In this document: one piece after another, positions 22,543 to 33,194 of the stretch
How positions within the stretch are numbered: position 1 is the first letter of the stretch
Layout: every line of letters begins with the position of its first letter
DNA from: Podospora comata
Taxonomy: Eukaryota; Ascomycota; Sordariomycetes; Sordariales; Podosporaceae
Direction of reading: 5' to 3'
Length of the DNA stretch: 64,000 bases
NCBI GenBank assembly: GCA_017354895.1
Contig: CP071493.1
Coordinates: 5,394,001-5,458,000, forward strand
Translations under genes and position numbers: made by a program
The notes under the pieces: generated by a model
What the model saw: the letters and a program-made list of their open reading frames with translations, nothing else
What the model was told of the DNA's origin: nothing
The model's database searches: none

Positions 22543-25500
22543 GGTGTCGAGATGGTGTTTTGATCAGAGGTTCTGGGCCCAAAGGTCGCAGCAAAACAAG
22601 CCGGAGAGAAAGGGACGGAGTCCGATCAGGGATTGACTCTGCAACGGTTTTCCAGTCAGTGTCAGTCAGAGATTAATATTTCGTAAGACCGTGTAAACAA
22701 TCAAGAAACCAAGAAACAAGGTTCGGGAGGCGGGCGACGAGTTCCAAAAAAGTACACGAGTGCCCCAGCAGCCAAACACACACACAGACACACCAAAAAA
22801 AAAGAAGCTTCGGGCGTTGTTCCTTCGTCAAGGAGAAGGTGAAGCGCGACTTGCGCAGCTGTCGAGCCGTCAGGTTGAGAAAAATTCGATTGCCGCCCCC
22901 GACCGACGGTCGCTTCCTCTTTCGACTGACGGCCTTTGCCGTACAACCAGACACTCGCAACCAAGCACCGGTGACCAGTTGAGTGATCAGACACCACACA
23001 GAGCCAGACAGCGTGGACACACACACAACGCCTCAGGCCGCCCGCCAGCTCAGCCCAATCCCAAGGTAAGGCAGGTAGGAATAACCCACCCACCTCTCCT
23101 CACCGCATGACAAGTCGACTCGACAAACACAACACAGACAACACAAGGCACTCACCAGAGGAAAAAAAAGTCAACTCGCACCTTTCGCTGAAAGGTCCCG
23201 GTGTGATTCAAAACTGTTGGCAAGTGGCAACAACACTCAACAGAGCCCCGAAGAGGAGGAGGAGAGGGAAAGAGAAAAAAAAAGGTCGCACGCACCCCAA
23301 CGCGCCAGGTAATTTTAGTCGCTGGCTGAGAGTGGAGGGTTGCGTTAGGATGAAAAGACCGGGGAGATGGAGGTTCTTGGGCCCCGGCGCAAAGGACAGC
23401 GGGACGTGGATCGATCGGCCTGATGTGGGTGGCAGGGGCCTTGTCCAGTGATTATCCCCCTTTCCAGAGTATTTTATATCAATAGGTAGGTAGTTTGCTT
23501 GAGAAGCAGTCATCAAGCAGAAGGAATAGGAATGATTCCGCAGTTCTGCAAGCTGCCTGCTGGGATGGTCAGGCAGCTCAAAGGTCTGTATGTAGCATGT
23601 CACCTAACAAGGTACCTTACATGTCATGTCATCCACCACCTAAAGCTAGCCCAGGCCACTGCCTTCTTCAGCAAAATCTGCCCTGCCTTACAGGACTGAC
23701 TGCTCAACCAACAAACTGGAAACTGCTTTGGAGAGTATCCTTTGGGATGAAAGCTGGAGGGGCGCCACACGCTGGTTGTCACTTTCTGCAGAAGAACGCT
23801 AGCGATGTCCCGATGTCCAGGGTGGCCTGGGAAAGGCTTCCACCATCGAAACGCGATAACGGAGAACGGAAATGACGACGATGAGAAAGTCATGCCAGTT
23901 TTCATGAGCGAAACATCGGCAATGTCTATCAGTTGTAACCATGGTCACATACCGAGCTTTTCGTGATGGGGGTCAAATCCATGGGACTGGCCTCGGTGGC
24001 TCTCGGAAGGTTTGCACGCTTTGCAACCGAATTCCAATCCATCGAATCTTCAAGGTTCTCCCATCTGAGATCTGCCGAGAAGAGCATCCGCCGTTCGCCT
24101 CTCTTTTCTACTTTGATATCAACCTTGGGCACTGCGCACTCTTTCTTTCTTTCTTTCTTTATTCTGCTTGATTGGCCCCCAATCATCTCCTGCTCCCACA
24201 AGCCTAATTTCATGTGAACCGAGAGGTGACACAAAGGCTGTTGCAACAAAGTGTCAAGAAGGTCCGTCATTGGCACGCCGAGGCTGATTTGAGAAATCGA
24301 GAGACGCATCAACTCCAATGAACCCGGGACCTTGGCCAAGCGGGTTCGGCACAAACCAAGGTGGGCACCCCGATACCTCCCCGTGATAGCGTCACTGCTT
24401 CAGTCCCCGAAAAGGAAGGCCGCACCGCGAATAGGGGAAGCCGGCGGTCGATGCCGTCCGGGAAGAGCTTTGGAATAACTTTGTTGAAGAAGAACTTGCT
24501 GTCCCAAACCATGAGCCAATGGACGATCTGGCTTCGCAACACGATGAGCGCTGACAACATGACAGCCGGTATCAATCGTCGAAGTCCCCATCTCTTGCGA
24601 TGCCTTGATGTTCTACAATCTAAAAATGTCCCAATTACCTAATAAATAGTCCGGGCGCGATTGCGAAATGCGGTGTCATATGGTCCCCGTCTTCAACACT
24701 TCCCACTGTTCTCGTTCCCACTCTCGGGAAGGAGTTCCCAGCAGAGTGGTGAACGTTGCGGACCCTACACTAGGAATGGCTCCCTAGCGCCTCCGCAGGG
24801 GTCTGTTTGGATCTTGGTAATCGGGTATGATTATAGGGGCCTGGTACTGCTACCTTTTTGTCTCCTATATTATGTCTGTCTCTTCGCCAGTCTGTATCCG
24901 GGCCTTTTTGTTATTGTTTTCGGCTTCTTCGGGTTCTGTACCGGAGCCATATTCAGTCTGTCTCTGCTCTGCTCTGCTCTGCATCGACGTTACGTTGCAA
25001 AGGCGTTTCGAAAGCTTCAGACAGCGGCATGTGGACTTTTTTTATGCCGACTTTCAGGGAAACGTGTGGGGTTGAGTGAGGGGTAGTTCAAAGTTCGGAC
25101 AAGATCGACCCGCCAACTTTCCCTAACTTCAACTTCATTTGGAATGCTATACAGAGCGGCATCGGATTGACAGACTTTGGAAGCCCTATCGACATGTACA
25201 GCCTGTCCGGAAGCTTTCTTACCCGGTACATCTCTGCAGTAGTCCTCTGCACTATGGACTGGCTAGGCTTGATATCTGACAAAAATGGCAATGGGCTCAA
25301 ACAATAACAGCCTTCCACAACAGCAACTCAAAATCTATCAGTTGACAGCTGCAAGTTCATACCAACACTTGAGCTTCCCAAAGCCGGGACTGACTAAGCT
25401 CGCCGGAATCTCCTGCGGCCTGGTTTTCCAATGGTACTGGGAGCTTGTCCGAAGGAGCTGATGTGTTGGGATCTTTTCACATCAGGTATCTAACCTCTGG

Positions 25501-27206
25501 AGGCAGACATTTGTAGAACGACCACACAGCCACTGCTGACATGACTCCCAACAAACTTCAACTTCCTCACCACAAACCGACCAGGCAGAAATCGTCTGTA
25601 TGAACTGCTATGTTACGTAGAAGAATCCCGAGAATCCCTAGCGGGCCGATTTGAACTTTTCCCAAGGCGCGCTGTACGCGGCGGTTTTTTTGAAACTCAG
25701 CAAGCTTTGCTGACAATTATCCAGGAAACGATGGCTGTGGCCAATATGCGCCAAGTTCACAGTCGCCCAGGCAAACAGATGGTGTGAGGGGGGAATGCAT
25801 CACTCGCATCCGTCGCACGACATGTGCATCACGGCCATAGAAAGTCATCACGTTCTATTGACCAATGTCGTGAAATGGTTTGACGACCCACCGCTCCATT
25901 TAACGCGCCAACTGTAGGCCCGAGTCCCGTTGTGGGATTCATCGTAACTGCCCGCTCCAAGATGTTGAGGATAAGCGTGGGGTGTAGCTTCGGGGAAGAC
26001 GAGAGACATTTCTACAGCGTTATCAGACAATGCCGCTATGGAATACTTAAGACATCACCAGACCGGCACAGCATATATTTCCCCCCAAGCTCGCCCAATG
26101 CCGTTACGGAATCGACCGGGTCTGGCCACTCAGCATGCCGTCCTTTACTGCTATTTCGCTCATATCACCAACGGGGGGACGGCCAGGTCACGGTTTCTTC
26201 GGCGTTTAGACGGTCTGGTTTGGGCCTCATCGGCCACGCTCCCCGAGAGCGGAAGGTCATTCTTGCACAGTCAGCCTGGCTGCCTTCCAAAAGCTTCCGT
26301 GCAGATGGTTCTCTGCAAGCCGTCAAACAAGGACTGGGAACTCTTCTGCAGCAACCCCGCAGTGTCACATGCCTATTGGCTAGGTCGTCGATACGGACCG
26401 CTTTGACGTTGTTGACTTTTGGCATCATATCGAAACGGATCAGTTACACTTGCCTCAAAGGCCGAGGACCGGCGTGGTCGCGTGGTCGCGTGGTCGGCTC
26501 TATATCTGGCATGTATGAGCTTTGCTCTGGTATTGCAAATCTTGAATCGTGATGGGCATCAACCACGAAGCTTCCCGTGTGCTTCTAGATGTATCTATGC
26601 TTCGGGATCGCATAGCCAACTCATCCGGAACTGGGTCACATGAACACCTATGCTACTGCGTCCCAGTCATACCAGTTGTCGGGGCAGCACGACCTCGTCA
26701 GTTAACCTACTGTGCCCTGAACGTGGGTGTACAAGGTATGCAACAGCCACATGGCATCGAAGTCCATGGTCGATGCCCGAGATGGTGTTTGATCTACATG
26801 ATCTCCGTAAAACACCAGTCAAGGAAGCGGCGGCAACTGTCAATAGAGCAATACGACACGCAAATGTCTCCGGTCTCCCGGTTTCCATATCAGGCAAGTA
26901 TGACAATGGCCAGCAAACAGCTCGTGTTCGTCTGGTGGGGGGTTGGAACTTTGGGGGCCAAGGTGACACAGATGGTTCCTGTCAAGGGCTGAAATGTTCT
27001 CCAGTCCAAATGTGAACGCCCAAGGCAGATAGGTAGATATTGACTCAAACCAGATGAGATGGTTGGTCTTGCCGGCCGGGCAAGAATCTCACCGAACCCC
27101 GGTTCACATACCAACAACGGAGCGGCCCGCCTCCCGGTCCCGCTCCGGGCTTTGGAGAACACCAACCCCCTAGCATCACGCCACCAGACCACCACCACGC
27201 CCATCC
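22543..27206. other. 4.7-kb gene-poor stretch
   Basis: The first ~0.9 kb next to 22542 is probably the promoter and leader of the minus-strand gene. The rest has only short frames without motifs. Simple tandem arrays occur: (CTTT)n at about 24142-24162 and (CTCTG)n at about 24963-24981. No transposon feature such as inverted ends or transposase motifs was seen. Confidence 0.55.
26472..26497. repeat. Three tandem GCGTGGTC units
   Basis: A perfect 8-nt unit repeated three times in non-coding DNA. Confidence 0.85.
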
Positions 27207-28135
27207 TCACCCCTCCAACCCCGGAACAACCCCATACCCAACCCTCGAACACCCCTTCCCCCTCCCCACCTTCCTCACCCTCACCTCCCCGCACTGGTCC
27301 GTCCTTTCCACATGAGTCCCCCCGCAGGGATACACCTCCGCCCCAACAATCCTCACAACCCTCCACCTCCCCCCGTCCGTGTTCTCCGGCTTTACCACCT
27401 CCCCATCCTTCCCCCGGGGTATCAGCCTCTCCAACCCCTCCCGTCTGAAATCCTCCTCATCCCACCACTCAACCTCAACCGGCATCTTCGCGGCCAAAAG
27501 CTCATTGACTTTCTCCTGGATCGCCTCCTTCCATTTAGAGTCTATCAACCCCCTAAACTCACACGCTGCCGAGTCCGGGAAATGCGAAGCCTTTAGCTCG
27601 TCAAAGTCTTCGATTTGGGACTCAAGGAGGTGCCGGACTGCGGAGCCGAGGACATGACCGGCTGTGTGGAGGCGGGAGTGATAGTTTCTTAGGTTGGCGT
27701 TGATGGTTTGGGTGATTTGGTCTCCTGGGGTGAATAGTGGCTGTTCATCAGGTGGGGGGACAGAAGGGGCAAAAAACCCTAGGTGGAGGACTTGTGAGGG
27801 GTTGGTGATTGAATGGCGGGCGGAGATGACGGAGAAGGCTACCGAGGGGGGGGAGGTGAGGGTTATGTGGCCTTCGTCTGAGGGCTGGCCACCTCCCTGC
27901 GGGTGGAAGATTGTTGAGGGGAAGGTGAGGACGAAGGCGTTGGTGGGGGGGGATTTGAAGAGGAATTGGTCAGGGGCGGGGAGGGAGGAAAAGGGGGTGA
28001 TGGTGAGGAGGGTTGTTGTGTGGGTTGCGAGGGAGGTGTCGTGGTGGAAGAGGAGCTTGGTTGGTGGTGGTGGGGTGGACTGCAAAGGGGGTGTTAGTGA
28101 GTTGGAGGAGGGGAGGATGAGGAGGGGCTGACCAT
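27207..28135 (-). CDS. AlaX-type alanyl-tRNA editing protein (free-standing AlaRS editing domain)
   Basis: The product hydrolyses mischarged Ser/Gly-tRNA(Ala), as AlaX proteins do. The body (27207-28079, 290 codons plus stop) carries the family signature: HPQGGGQPSD at about 60-69, zinc ligands in HTAGH (His139, His143) and CGGTH (Cys253, His257), and a C-terminal RVRKVGRGKGCSRVGY block. The body has no in-frame ATG at its start. A 53-nt intron at 28080-28132 (donor GTCAGC, branch CTAAC, acceptor TGCAG) would join it to an ATG at 28133-28135, so the first coding exon would be the start codon alone (product 291 residues, beginning MSTPPPPTK). The acceptor side is strong, the donor weak, so the exact start is inference. 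Length fits AlaX, not full alanyl-tRNA synthetase. Confidence 0.87.
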
Positions 28136-29052
28136 TCTGTAGGCTGATACCCTGAAAAAGCAGATCTGGAAGTGGTAGGTGGGTAAGTTGTGATGAGATA
28201 TTGATGTGATGTTTGAGATGGCTGCAAGCCGGTTTTTAATCACTGAAAGCGATACGTACAGGGACCTGTGGCATTGAGATAAGAAAGTAAGTCTATGCAG
28301 TCTACCACGCCCTTGCATTGACAAGGTGTGACGGTGTCGAATGCCCTGGAAGAGTAAAGTATCAGCCCTGGAAGGGTCTGGAGATGAACCAACAGAATAT
28401 GACTTTGCAGGTATCGAAGATTTTGAGGTGGAAATAAACAAGGGAATATGCAGGAGTTTGAACGAGGATAACGGCGGACTGGAAGAACTTGTGTTCGGTG
28501 TGGGTTAGGGTTTGGTGAGGCAGGTCGGTTTCAGTGTTGGGTACCACGTCGTGAGCAAAATGATAGAGATTACCTCCTTTAAAAGGCTTATGGGCTATAT
28601 TCGAAGGCTTAATCATGAAATTCACATGAAACTTGTTTCTTGACGCCTAGTCGTTGTATTAAACACATGCTTAATCTCTTTCAACACCTCCTAACTACCT
28701 TATCTTGTAATACCTTCAACCATCATTCGAACATCTCTTCGTTGTATTCTCACGCTTATTGGTTACATTTTAAGACCTATTCGAAAAGAGTAAGGCCTTT
28801 GACTGTCTTCAGAGGCCTAGCTATTAATATAGATGTAAGGGTCTGTTTCTTGTCTTTAAAGACCTCATACCTATCTCTGTAGGTGTACTCACTCTCTTTG
28901 AAGCCATATCAATGATACTTTAAGCCCTTGACACAGTGTTCTGTCGCAAGTTGGCATGGCTCCAAGATAGGATGAGGTGGAGCGAGACTGTGAAATTAAG
29001 ACACAACTGAGGCTTCGCTATAGACCAACTATTCCAGTTCTCAAACTTCCAA
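28136..29052. other. Intergenic DNA with an AT-rich island at about 28560-28930
   Basis: Holds the promoter of the AlaX gene and the 3' end of the methyltransferase gene. The central ~370 nt is visibly richer in A and T than its flanks, with repeated short words such as AGGCCT, TTAAT and TAAGG and no open frame. It may be an old, mutated repeat remnant; nothing identifiable remains. Confidence 0.45.
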
Positions 29053-30036
29053 CTACTTCTCTTCCTCTTTCTCCAACACAAAATTCGCCACCCAAACATC
29101 CATCGCACAGGCGTGGGGAATAGTGTCATCACCGCACCGGCTCATCCTCCGCCTATCATCGAGAACCAGTTCTTGAGTAGCCGCGTTCAGCAGAGCCTGC
29201 ACCAAACCCTCCTTCTTGGTGCCTTGCAGTCCCAGCTCATTGAACTGCTCCCTAAATTGGGTTGAACGAGCCCATGTGACATCGACAACTCCATCAATCA
29301 ACTCTCCATCCGGCACCGTCTCCGCCTCCTTTTCCAACGCCCACCCCGTCTCCTCCATGGCCTTTTTTATCTTTGGAGGAGTGCCCAAAAACGTCACGTG
29401 GCCCGTGGTGTCCACGCCCTTCTTCTGCCTCTCCTCCCCGACTGCAGCCATCGCAAGCGCGGCGAACACATGCGACCGTGCATACTTGTTCGTGGCACGT
29501 AGCGCATGCTCGACAACAAAAACCCTCTTCACCCTCCCCTTCAACTTCTCAAGTGTGTTCTTCAGGACGTCCACCGAGTCCAAGTACCAGACGGAATGGA
29601 AAAACACCGCCACATCCCACTTCTTGTCCTTGTCGTCTCCGTCGTCGAGGAACTTGATCGCGTCCGCATTGTGGAAGGTGACCGTGTTGGGATTCCGTTC
29701 AGACACGGCGTGCTGATGATCACCCAGAGTCCACGGAGAGGGGTAGAAGTTTTCGGTATCTTGCACGTACCGCTCCAGCGAGCACACATACGAGTCAGGT
29801 GCGGGATCGAGAGCGTCAATGTGACCATTCCGAGACCTGATGTGTTGTGCTAAACAGTCCGTGACGGCGCCCATGCCGCAGCCTATTTCCAATATTTGGA
29901 GTGTGTTCTTGGGTAAGTAGTTAAGCATTTCGTAGACGTGCGTAGCTTGGGTTGAGTGCTGGTACCATGAGAGGTAGGGAGTCTGATGGCGGAGCCTGAA
30001 GGCATATCTGGATTTAGAACTCGAAGCACCGCTCAT
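29053..30036 (-). CDS. Class I SAM-dependent methyltransferase of unknown substrate
   Basis: Intronless, 327 residues from the ATG opening MSGASSSKSRYAF; upstream in-frame codons are open but lack another ATG. Motif I is LEIGCGMG at 49-56, followed by the acidic residue block HIDALDPAPDSY and the later blocks VTFHNADAIKFLDD, WDVAVFFHSVWYLDS and KRVFVVEHAL. This is the motif order of the small-molecule class I fold. The C-terminal third contains VVDVTWARSTQFREQF and a final acidic tail EKEEEK. Such proteins are common in ascomycetes, alone or in secondary-metabolite clusters; the neighbours (tRNA, gamma-glutamylcyclotransferase) give no hint of a cluster. Substrate unknown. Confidence 0.85.
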   Translation of the reverse strand: MSGASSSKSRYAFRLRHQTPYLSWYQHSTQATHVYEMLNYLPKNTLQILEIGCGMGAVTDCLAQHIRSRNGHIDALDPAPDSYVCSLERYVQDTENFYPSPWTLGDHQHAVSERNPNTVTFHNADAIKFLDDGDDKDKKWDVAVFFHSVWYLDSVDVLKNTLEKLKGRVKRVFVVEHALRATNKYARSHVFAALAMAAVGEERQKKGVDTTGHVTFLGTPPKIKKAMEETGWALEKEAETVPDGELIDGVVDVTWARSTQFREQFNELGLQGTKKEGLVQALLNAATQELVLDDRRRMSRCGDDTIPHACAMDVWVANFVLEKEEEK

Positions 30037-30082
30037 ACTGCAGAGTGATATTGAGCGAGTAGCCAAAAGAGAATGATGGGAG

Positions 30083-30117
<35 letters not shown>

Positions 30118-30608
30118 TTGTTGTTGTTGTTGTTACAATTGTGGGAAGAGGAGGAAGCAGGAATTAAGACCTGGTGCTGAGGAGCTCTTTCTTTCTCCTT
30201 CCTTACTCCTTAGGTCCTGCTTTCAGCCATGCGGCAGTGGCTGGGCGATCTGGAAGTGACAGTGTGAGGGAAGTGACCATATGAGAAAAGCGAGAACCGA
30301 TGGTTAAGTTCAGCTACGCATAACAACCACGGCAAAAGTCGAAAGGTTCAAAAGACAGTCAATACGCCTTCGAAGATATCGCAGTCTCTGTATTTGTCCA
30401 CAGCGTGTGATGGGGTCAGATCAGGAATGCGGACAGGGGAGCTGACATTCAAAACATTGTGTGGTTTATGCTTCAATGTGGTGAATGCGGCGTCGGTAGC
30501 GTCCCTGGAGCACGTCGAGGCTGTTAACGCCATCTCTATTTCCTGTCCACATCGTGCCTCATAAGTGCTCATCCACACCCCTGATATACACTTAACCTCC
30601 CAAACCCA
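30037..30608. other. Intergenic DNA between methyltransferase promoter and tRNA-Thr
   Basis: Holds the promoter of the minus-strand methyltransferase, a microsatellite and no supported gene. Confidence 0.55.
30082..30134. repeat. (GAT)n then (TTG)n compound microsatellite
   Basis: About twelve GAT/ATG units run directly into about six TTG units, just upstream of the methyltransferase gene and probably in its promoter or 5' UTR. Confidence 0.93.
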
Positions 30609-30718
30609 GCCCGCTTGGCTCAGTGGTAGAGCGTGTCACTAGTAAAAAGTCAAACCCACCTTGTCTTCAACACACAAGGACAATGACAAGGTCATCAGTT
30701 CGATTCTGATAGTGGGCA
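30609..30718 (+). tRNA. tRNA-Thr (anticodon AGU), with a 38-nt intron
   Basis: A full cloverleaf folds by eye. The acceptor stem GCCCGCT (30609-30615) pairs with AGTGGGC (30711-30717) with one G-U. The D stem is GCTC/GAGC. The anticodon stem is TGTCA/TGACA (30634-30638, 30684-30688), and its loop carries AGT at 30641-30643. The T stem is ATCAG/CTGAT with loop TTCGATT. The intron, 30645-30682, lies one base 3' of the anticodon, the normal place for nuclear tRNA introns. The discriminator base is A718 of the same block, and CCA is not encoded. Inosine at the first anticodon base would read ACU, ACC and ACA. The A box (TGGCTCAGTGG) and B box (GTTCGATTC) are intact. The downstream run of T at about 30725-30729 is a short possible Pol III stop. 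Confidence 0.95.
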
Positions 30719-30781
30719 AATCATCTTTTTGCTTTGCTACTCCCTTTCCTACACCCTTCCTTTTTCACCAACCATCACTTA

Positions 30782-31444
30782 CTATTCCTTCCCATCCAAA
30801 ACCTCCCCAACGCCTTTCACATTGCTGACGAGATCAACCCCCGACCCCACCGCCTCAGCCGTCACCCTCGCCGGTATAACCCCGCTCTCATCTTTAAACC
30901 CACCCGCCTGCCGTTCAGCAAGCTTCTCAACCTCTTCGTCTTGCTCCTCAGCAGGGATATACCCCCTCAACACCCCCTCCACATAACTGCTTGGCACCCC
31001 CTCCCTCAGCGCATCATCAATCCCCCTGTTCATCCTAACAATATACTCCTTCCTCGGTTTAAACCCCCCCTTGTCCCTCTCAAAGTCAATGTAAACTAAC
31101 GCCTCCCTCTCCTCCCCCTTTCCCTGTTTGTCCCCATCCCGTTCCCAAAACTCGATCGTTAGCTCCCTCTTCTCATAGGCGTAGGGGACTCCCTCGTTGA
31201 TATCCAGCATCTCTTCGTCTTCGGGTGTGAGGGCGTAGATCAACCCCCAGACTTCAGAAGGGGGCGAGGGTGTTGGGACGTGGGCGATGTTGGCGTAGCC
31301 GCGCGAGTTGATGAACCATTTGTGCTGGCGGAGACGTCCTATCCCTAGGTAAGGGGAGGAGGGGCAGCGGCGGGACATTTGGTCCAGCCAGAGGTTGGAG
31401 CCGTAGCCAAAGTAGAGTTTGTGGGGGGCGGTTGTTGTCGACAT
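30782..31444 (-). CDS. Gamma-glutamylcyclotransferase-like protein (AIG2/GGCT fold)
   Basis: Intronless, 220 residues, start ATG opening MSTTTAPHKL. The diagnostic substrate-loop motif YFGYGSNL lies at 11-18, the catalytic Glu in INEGVPYAYEK is Glu84, and the blocks GYANIAH and EVWGLIYALTPEDEEMLD fit the GGCT fold. The family forms 5-oxoproline from gamma-glutamyl amino acids in glutathione turnover and acts in the cytosol. The domain is followed by KEYIVRMNRGIDDAL and a helical tail; its length is usual for fungal members. It ends about 60 nt past tRNA-Thr, facing it. Confidence 0.88.
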   Translation of the reverse strand: MSTTTAPHKLYFGYGSNLWLDQMSRRCPSSPYLGIGRLRQHKWFINSRGYANIAHVPTPSPPSEVWGLIYALTPEDEEMLDINEGVPYAYEKRELTIEFWERDGDKQGKGEEREALVYIDFERDKGGFKPRKEYIVRMNRGIDDALREGVPSSYVEGVLRGYIPAEEQDEEVEKLAERQAGGFKDESGVIPARVTAEAVGSGVDLVSNVKGVGEVLDGKE

Positions 31445-31922
31445 TGTTGTTTTGTTTTGGGGATGATAGTAATGGGTGTGGTGAGGGGGTGTTGATCTGG
31501 TCCTCTTGAGTCGAGGGCTGTGGGTAGGTATGGAGTGAGTCAGTTAGAATGAGTGTAAAGAAACAGCAGTAATGGGTAACGTGAAATTTCAGCTCATTTT
31601 TTTGAGATCTGCAAGTGAGTAGCAGCTCAAGTTGAAAGGAATAAGCGGGGTTTATTAATGCGCAATAGATATTGGAGGCGGATTGCCCGTTTGCCAATCA
31701 TTTATACCCTAACCCTGGCACTTACAACCCTTCGACAGCCCCTTTTCTGTGAATCTTGAACCCCTGAGTAAGAACAGCCAAGAGTTCCACGAGGAACTCA
31801 AACGAAGAGAATATACATCAGCAGCACCGAGATGCGCTGGCAACATGCGCAACATTACCCCTCCGTATGTGCACACAGCTCCCCCCGAACGTCCCCTTCT
31901 CCATCATCTGTCCATAACCCCC
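31445..31922. other. Intergenic DNA: promoter of 31444 gene and 3' UTR of the transporter
   Basis: No supported coding frame or repeat. Both neighbours are on the minus strand, so this holds the 3' UTR of the upstream gene and the promoter of the downstream one. Confidence 0.5.
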
Positions 31923-33194
31923 CTAAGCCTCCCCAGCAACCTCCTCCTCCCTCGCCAACCCCTTCCTCCTCGCCTCATTCAACGCCTTCAACTTGGCCGT
32001 CCCCAGCCCAGCCACGCCATCCTTCTGGTTATCCCCCAACCACGGTTTCTTCGAATCCCCCAAAATCGTCCCCGCCAAAAAGTACACCACCATCCCAAAG
32101 ATGATCAATACAAACGCAATCGGGTACATCCAGTGAATGGTATACCCAAACACCCTCGTCCCGATAATCACACCCCAAAAGTTGGCTGTCAGCAGGTTCA
32201 CATCAAAAATCGCCGCACTCCCCATCCGCAAGATCAGCGGAACGAGCGAGTAGAAAATGAACAAGCAAAACGTATAACCCACCAACCACCCCGCCACATC
32301 CCCGTTCCACGTCGCGCCCGCAAAGCTGCTCCGATCAAAAATAGCCGCCTGCACCCCGTTGATGCACACCCCGAAAATGCCCAGGAACGAAAGAACCTCG
32401 TACATTGGCCTTTTGGAAACAAACCACTCCTCGTAGACATTCGTAATGCCGTACAGCGTCGCCCCCAGCAGACCAAAAAGATCGCCCTTGATCATGTCCT
32501 TGCCGTTGCCGCCGTTGGTGCCGTTGATGTGATCGCTGGCGAGGAGAACACCCATGCCGCCACAGCAGATGAGGATACCGGCGATTTGAACGGGTCTGTA
32601 TCTGACCTTGAGGAAGAAAAATGACAGGATGACCACGCAGACGATGGCCCAGAAGTTGAGGAGCTGGGCAGACAGGATATTGGTGTACTCGTATGCCAAA
32701 ACAGTGAAGTAATTTCCCTGGACGTCAAAGAACGACAGGATGAAGTACTTCCAGCCGTCGCGCCACAGAATGGAGCGGTATTTGGCCCAGCCATGCTTGT
32801 AGATGGTGTATGGGAGGTAGACAATCGTCAGCAGGGCGTAGTTGAAGAGGGTCTGGAAGGCGGGGATGATGGTGTTGACGGAGCTCAGGAACGAGGTGAA
32901 GGTGTTGGAGCCGGTGATGCACAGCGCCAGGATTTGACCCAGAGCGATGATGGCCCAGAAGTCGACGGTCAAGAGGTAGGAGTACCACTTGACCTCCTGG
33001 TTTTCGAGGTGCTTGAGGCCAGCGGCCACGGCGGCGGACTCGGAGTCGCTATCAGTTGTGTGGCCCTCGACACTGATTCTGGTGGTGGTGGCATGGGCGG
33101 TTGTCCCGTAGTCACCAGTGCCGTCTGTCTTGGCCATGACAGGCTCGATGGCCGTGTGAATGGTGGCGTTGTTGTCGTTGTTGTTCTCAGACAT
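31923..33194 (-). CDS. SLC35F1/F2/F6-like (DUF914) membrane transporter
   Basis: Intronless, 423 residues, start ATG opening MSENNNDNN. An Asn/Thr/Ser-rich hydrophilic N-terminus of about 68 residues is followed by ten hydrophobic segments with the drug/metabolite-transporter pattern: WAIIALGQILALCITG, TLFNYALLTIVYLPY, NILSAQLLNFWAIVCVVIL, IAGILICCGGMGVLLAS, GLLGATLYGITNVYEE, VLSFLGIFGVCINGVQAAIF and later segments. The block GDLFGLLGATLYGITNVYEEW is typical of SLC35F proteins. The C-terminal ~45 residues are charged and probably cytosolic. Substrate is unknown for fungal members. The protein probably sits in an internal or plasma membrane. Confidence 0.87.
   Translation of the reverse strand: MSENNNDNNATIHTAIEPVMAKTDGTGDYGTTAHATTTRISVEGHTTDSDSESAAVAAGLKHLENQEVKWYSYLLTVDFWAIIALGQILALCITGSNTFTSFLSSVNTIIPAFQTLFNYALLTIVYLPYTIYKHGWAKYRSILWRDGWKYFILSFFDVQGNYFTVLAYEYTNILSAQLLNFWAIVCVVILSFFFLKVRYRPVQIAGILICCGGMGVLLASDHINGTNGGNGKDMIKGDLFGLLGATLYGITNVYEEWFVSKRPMYEVLSFLGIFGVCINGVQAAIFDRSSFAGATWNGDVAGWLVGYTFCLFIFYSLVPLILRMGSAAIFDVNLLTANFWGVIIGTRVFGYTIHWMYPIAFVLIIFGMVVYFLAGTILGDSKKPWLGDNQKDGVAGLGTAKLKALNEARRKGLAREEEVAGEA

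Noticed and set aside
25932-26552. 206-codon plus-strand frame
   Set aside because: No motif, crosses the GCGTGGTC repeat and has no consistent codon bias.
31749-32624. 291-codon plus-strand frame
   Set aside because: Antisense to the 3' half of the SLC35F-like gene, and its composition (Pro, His, Arg) is that of a shadow frame.
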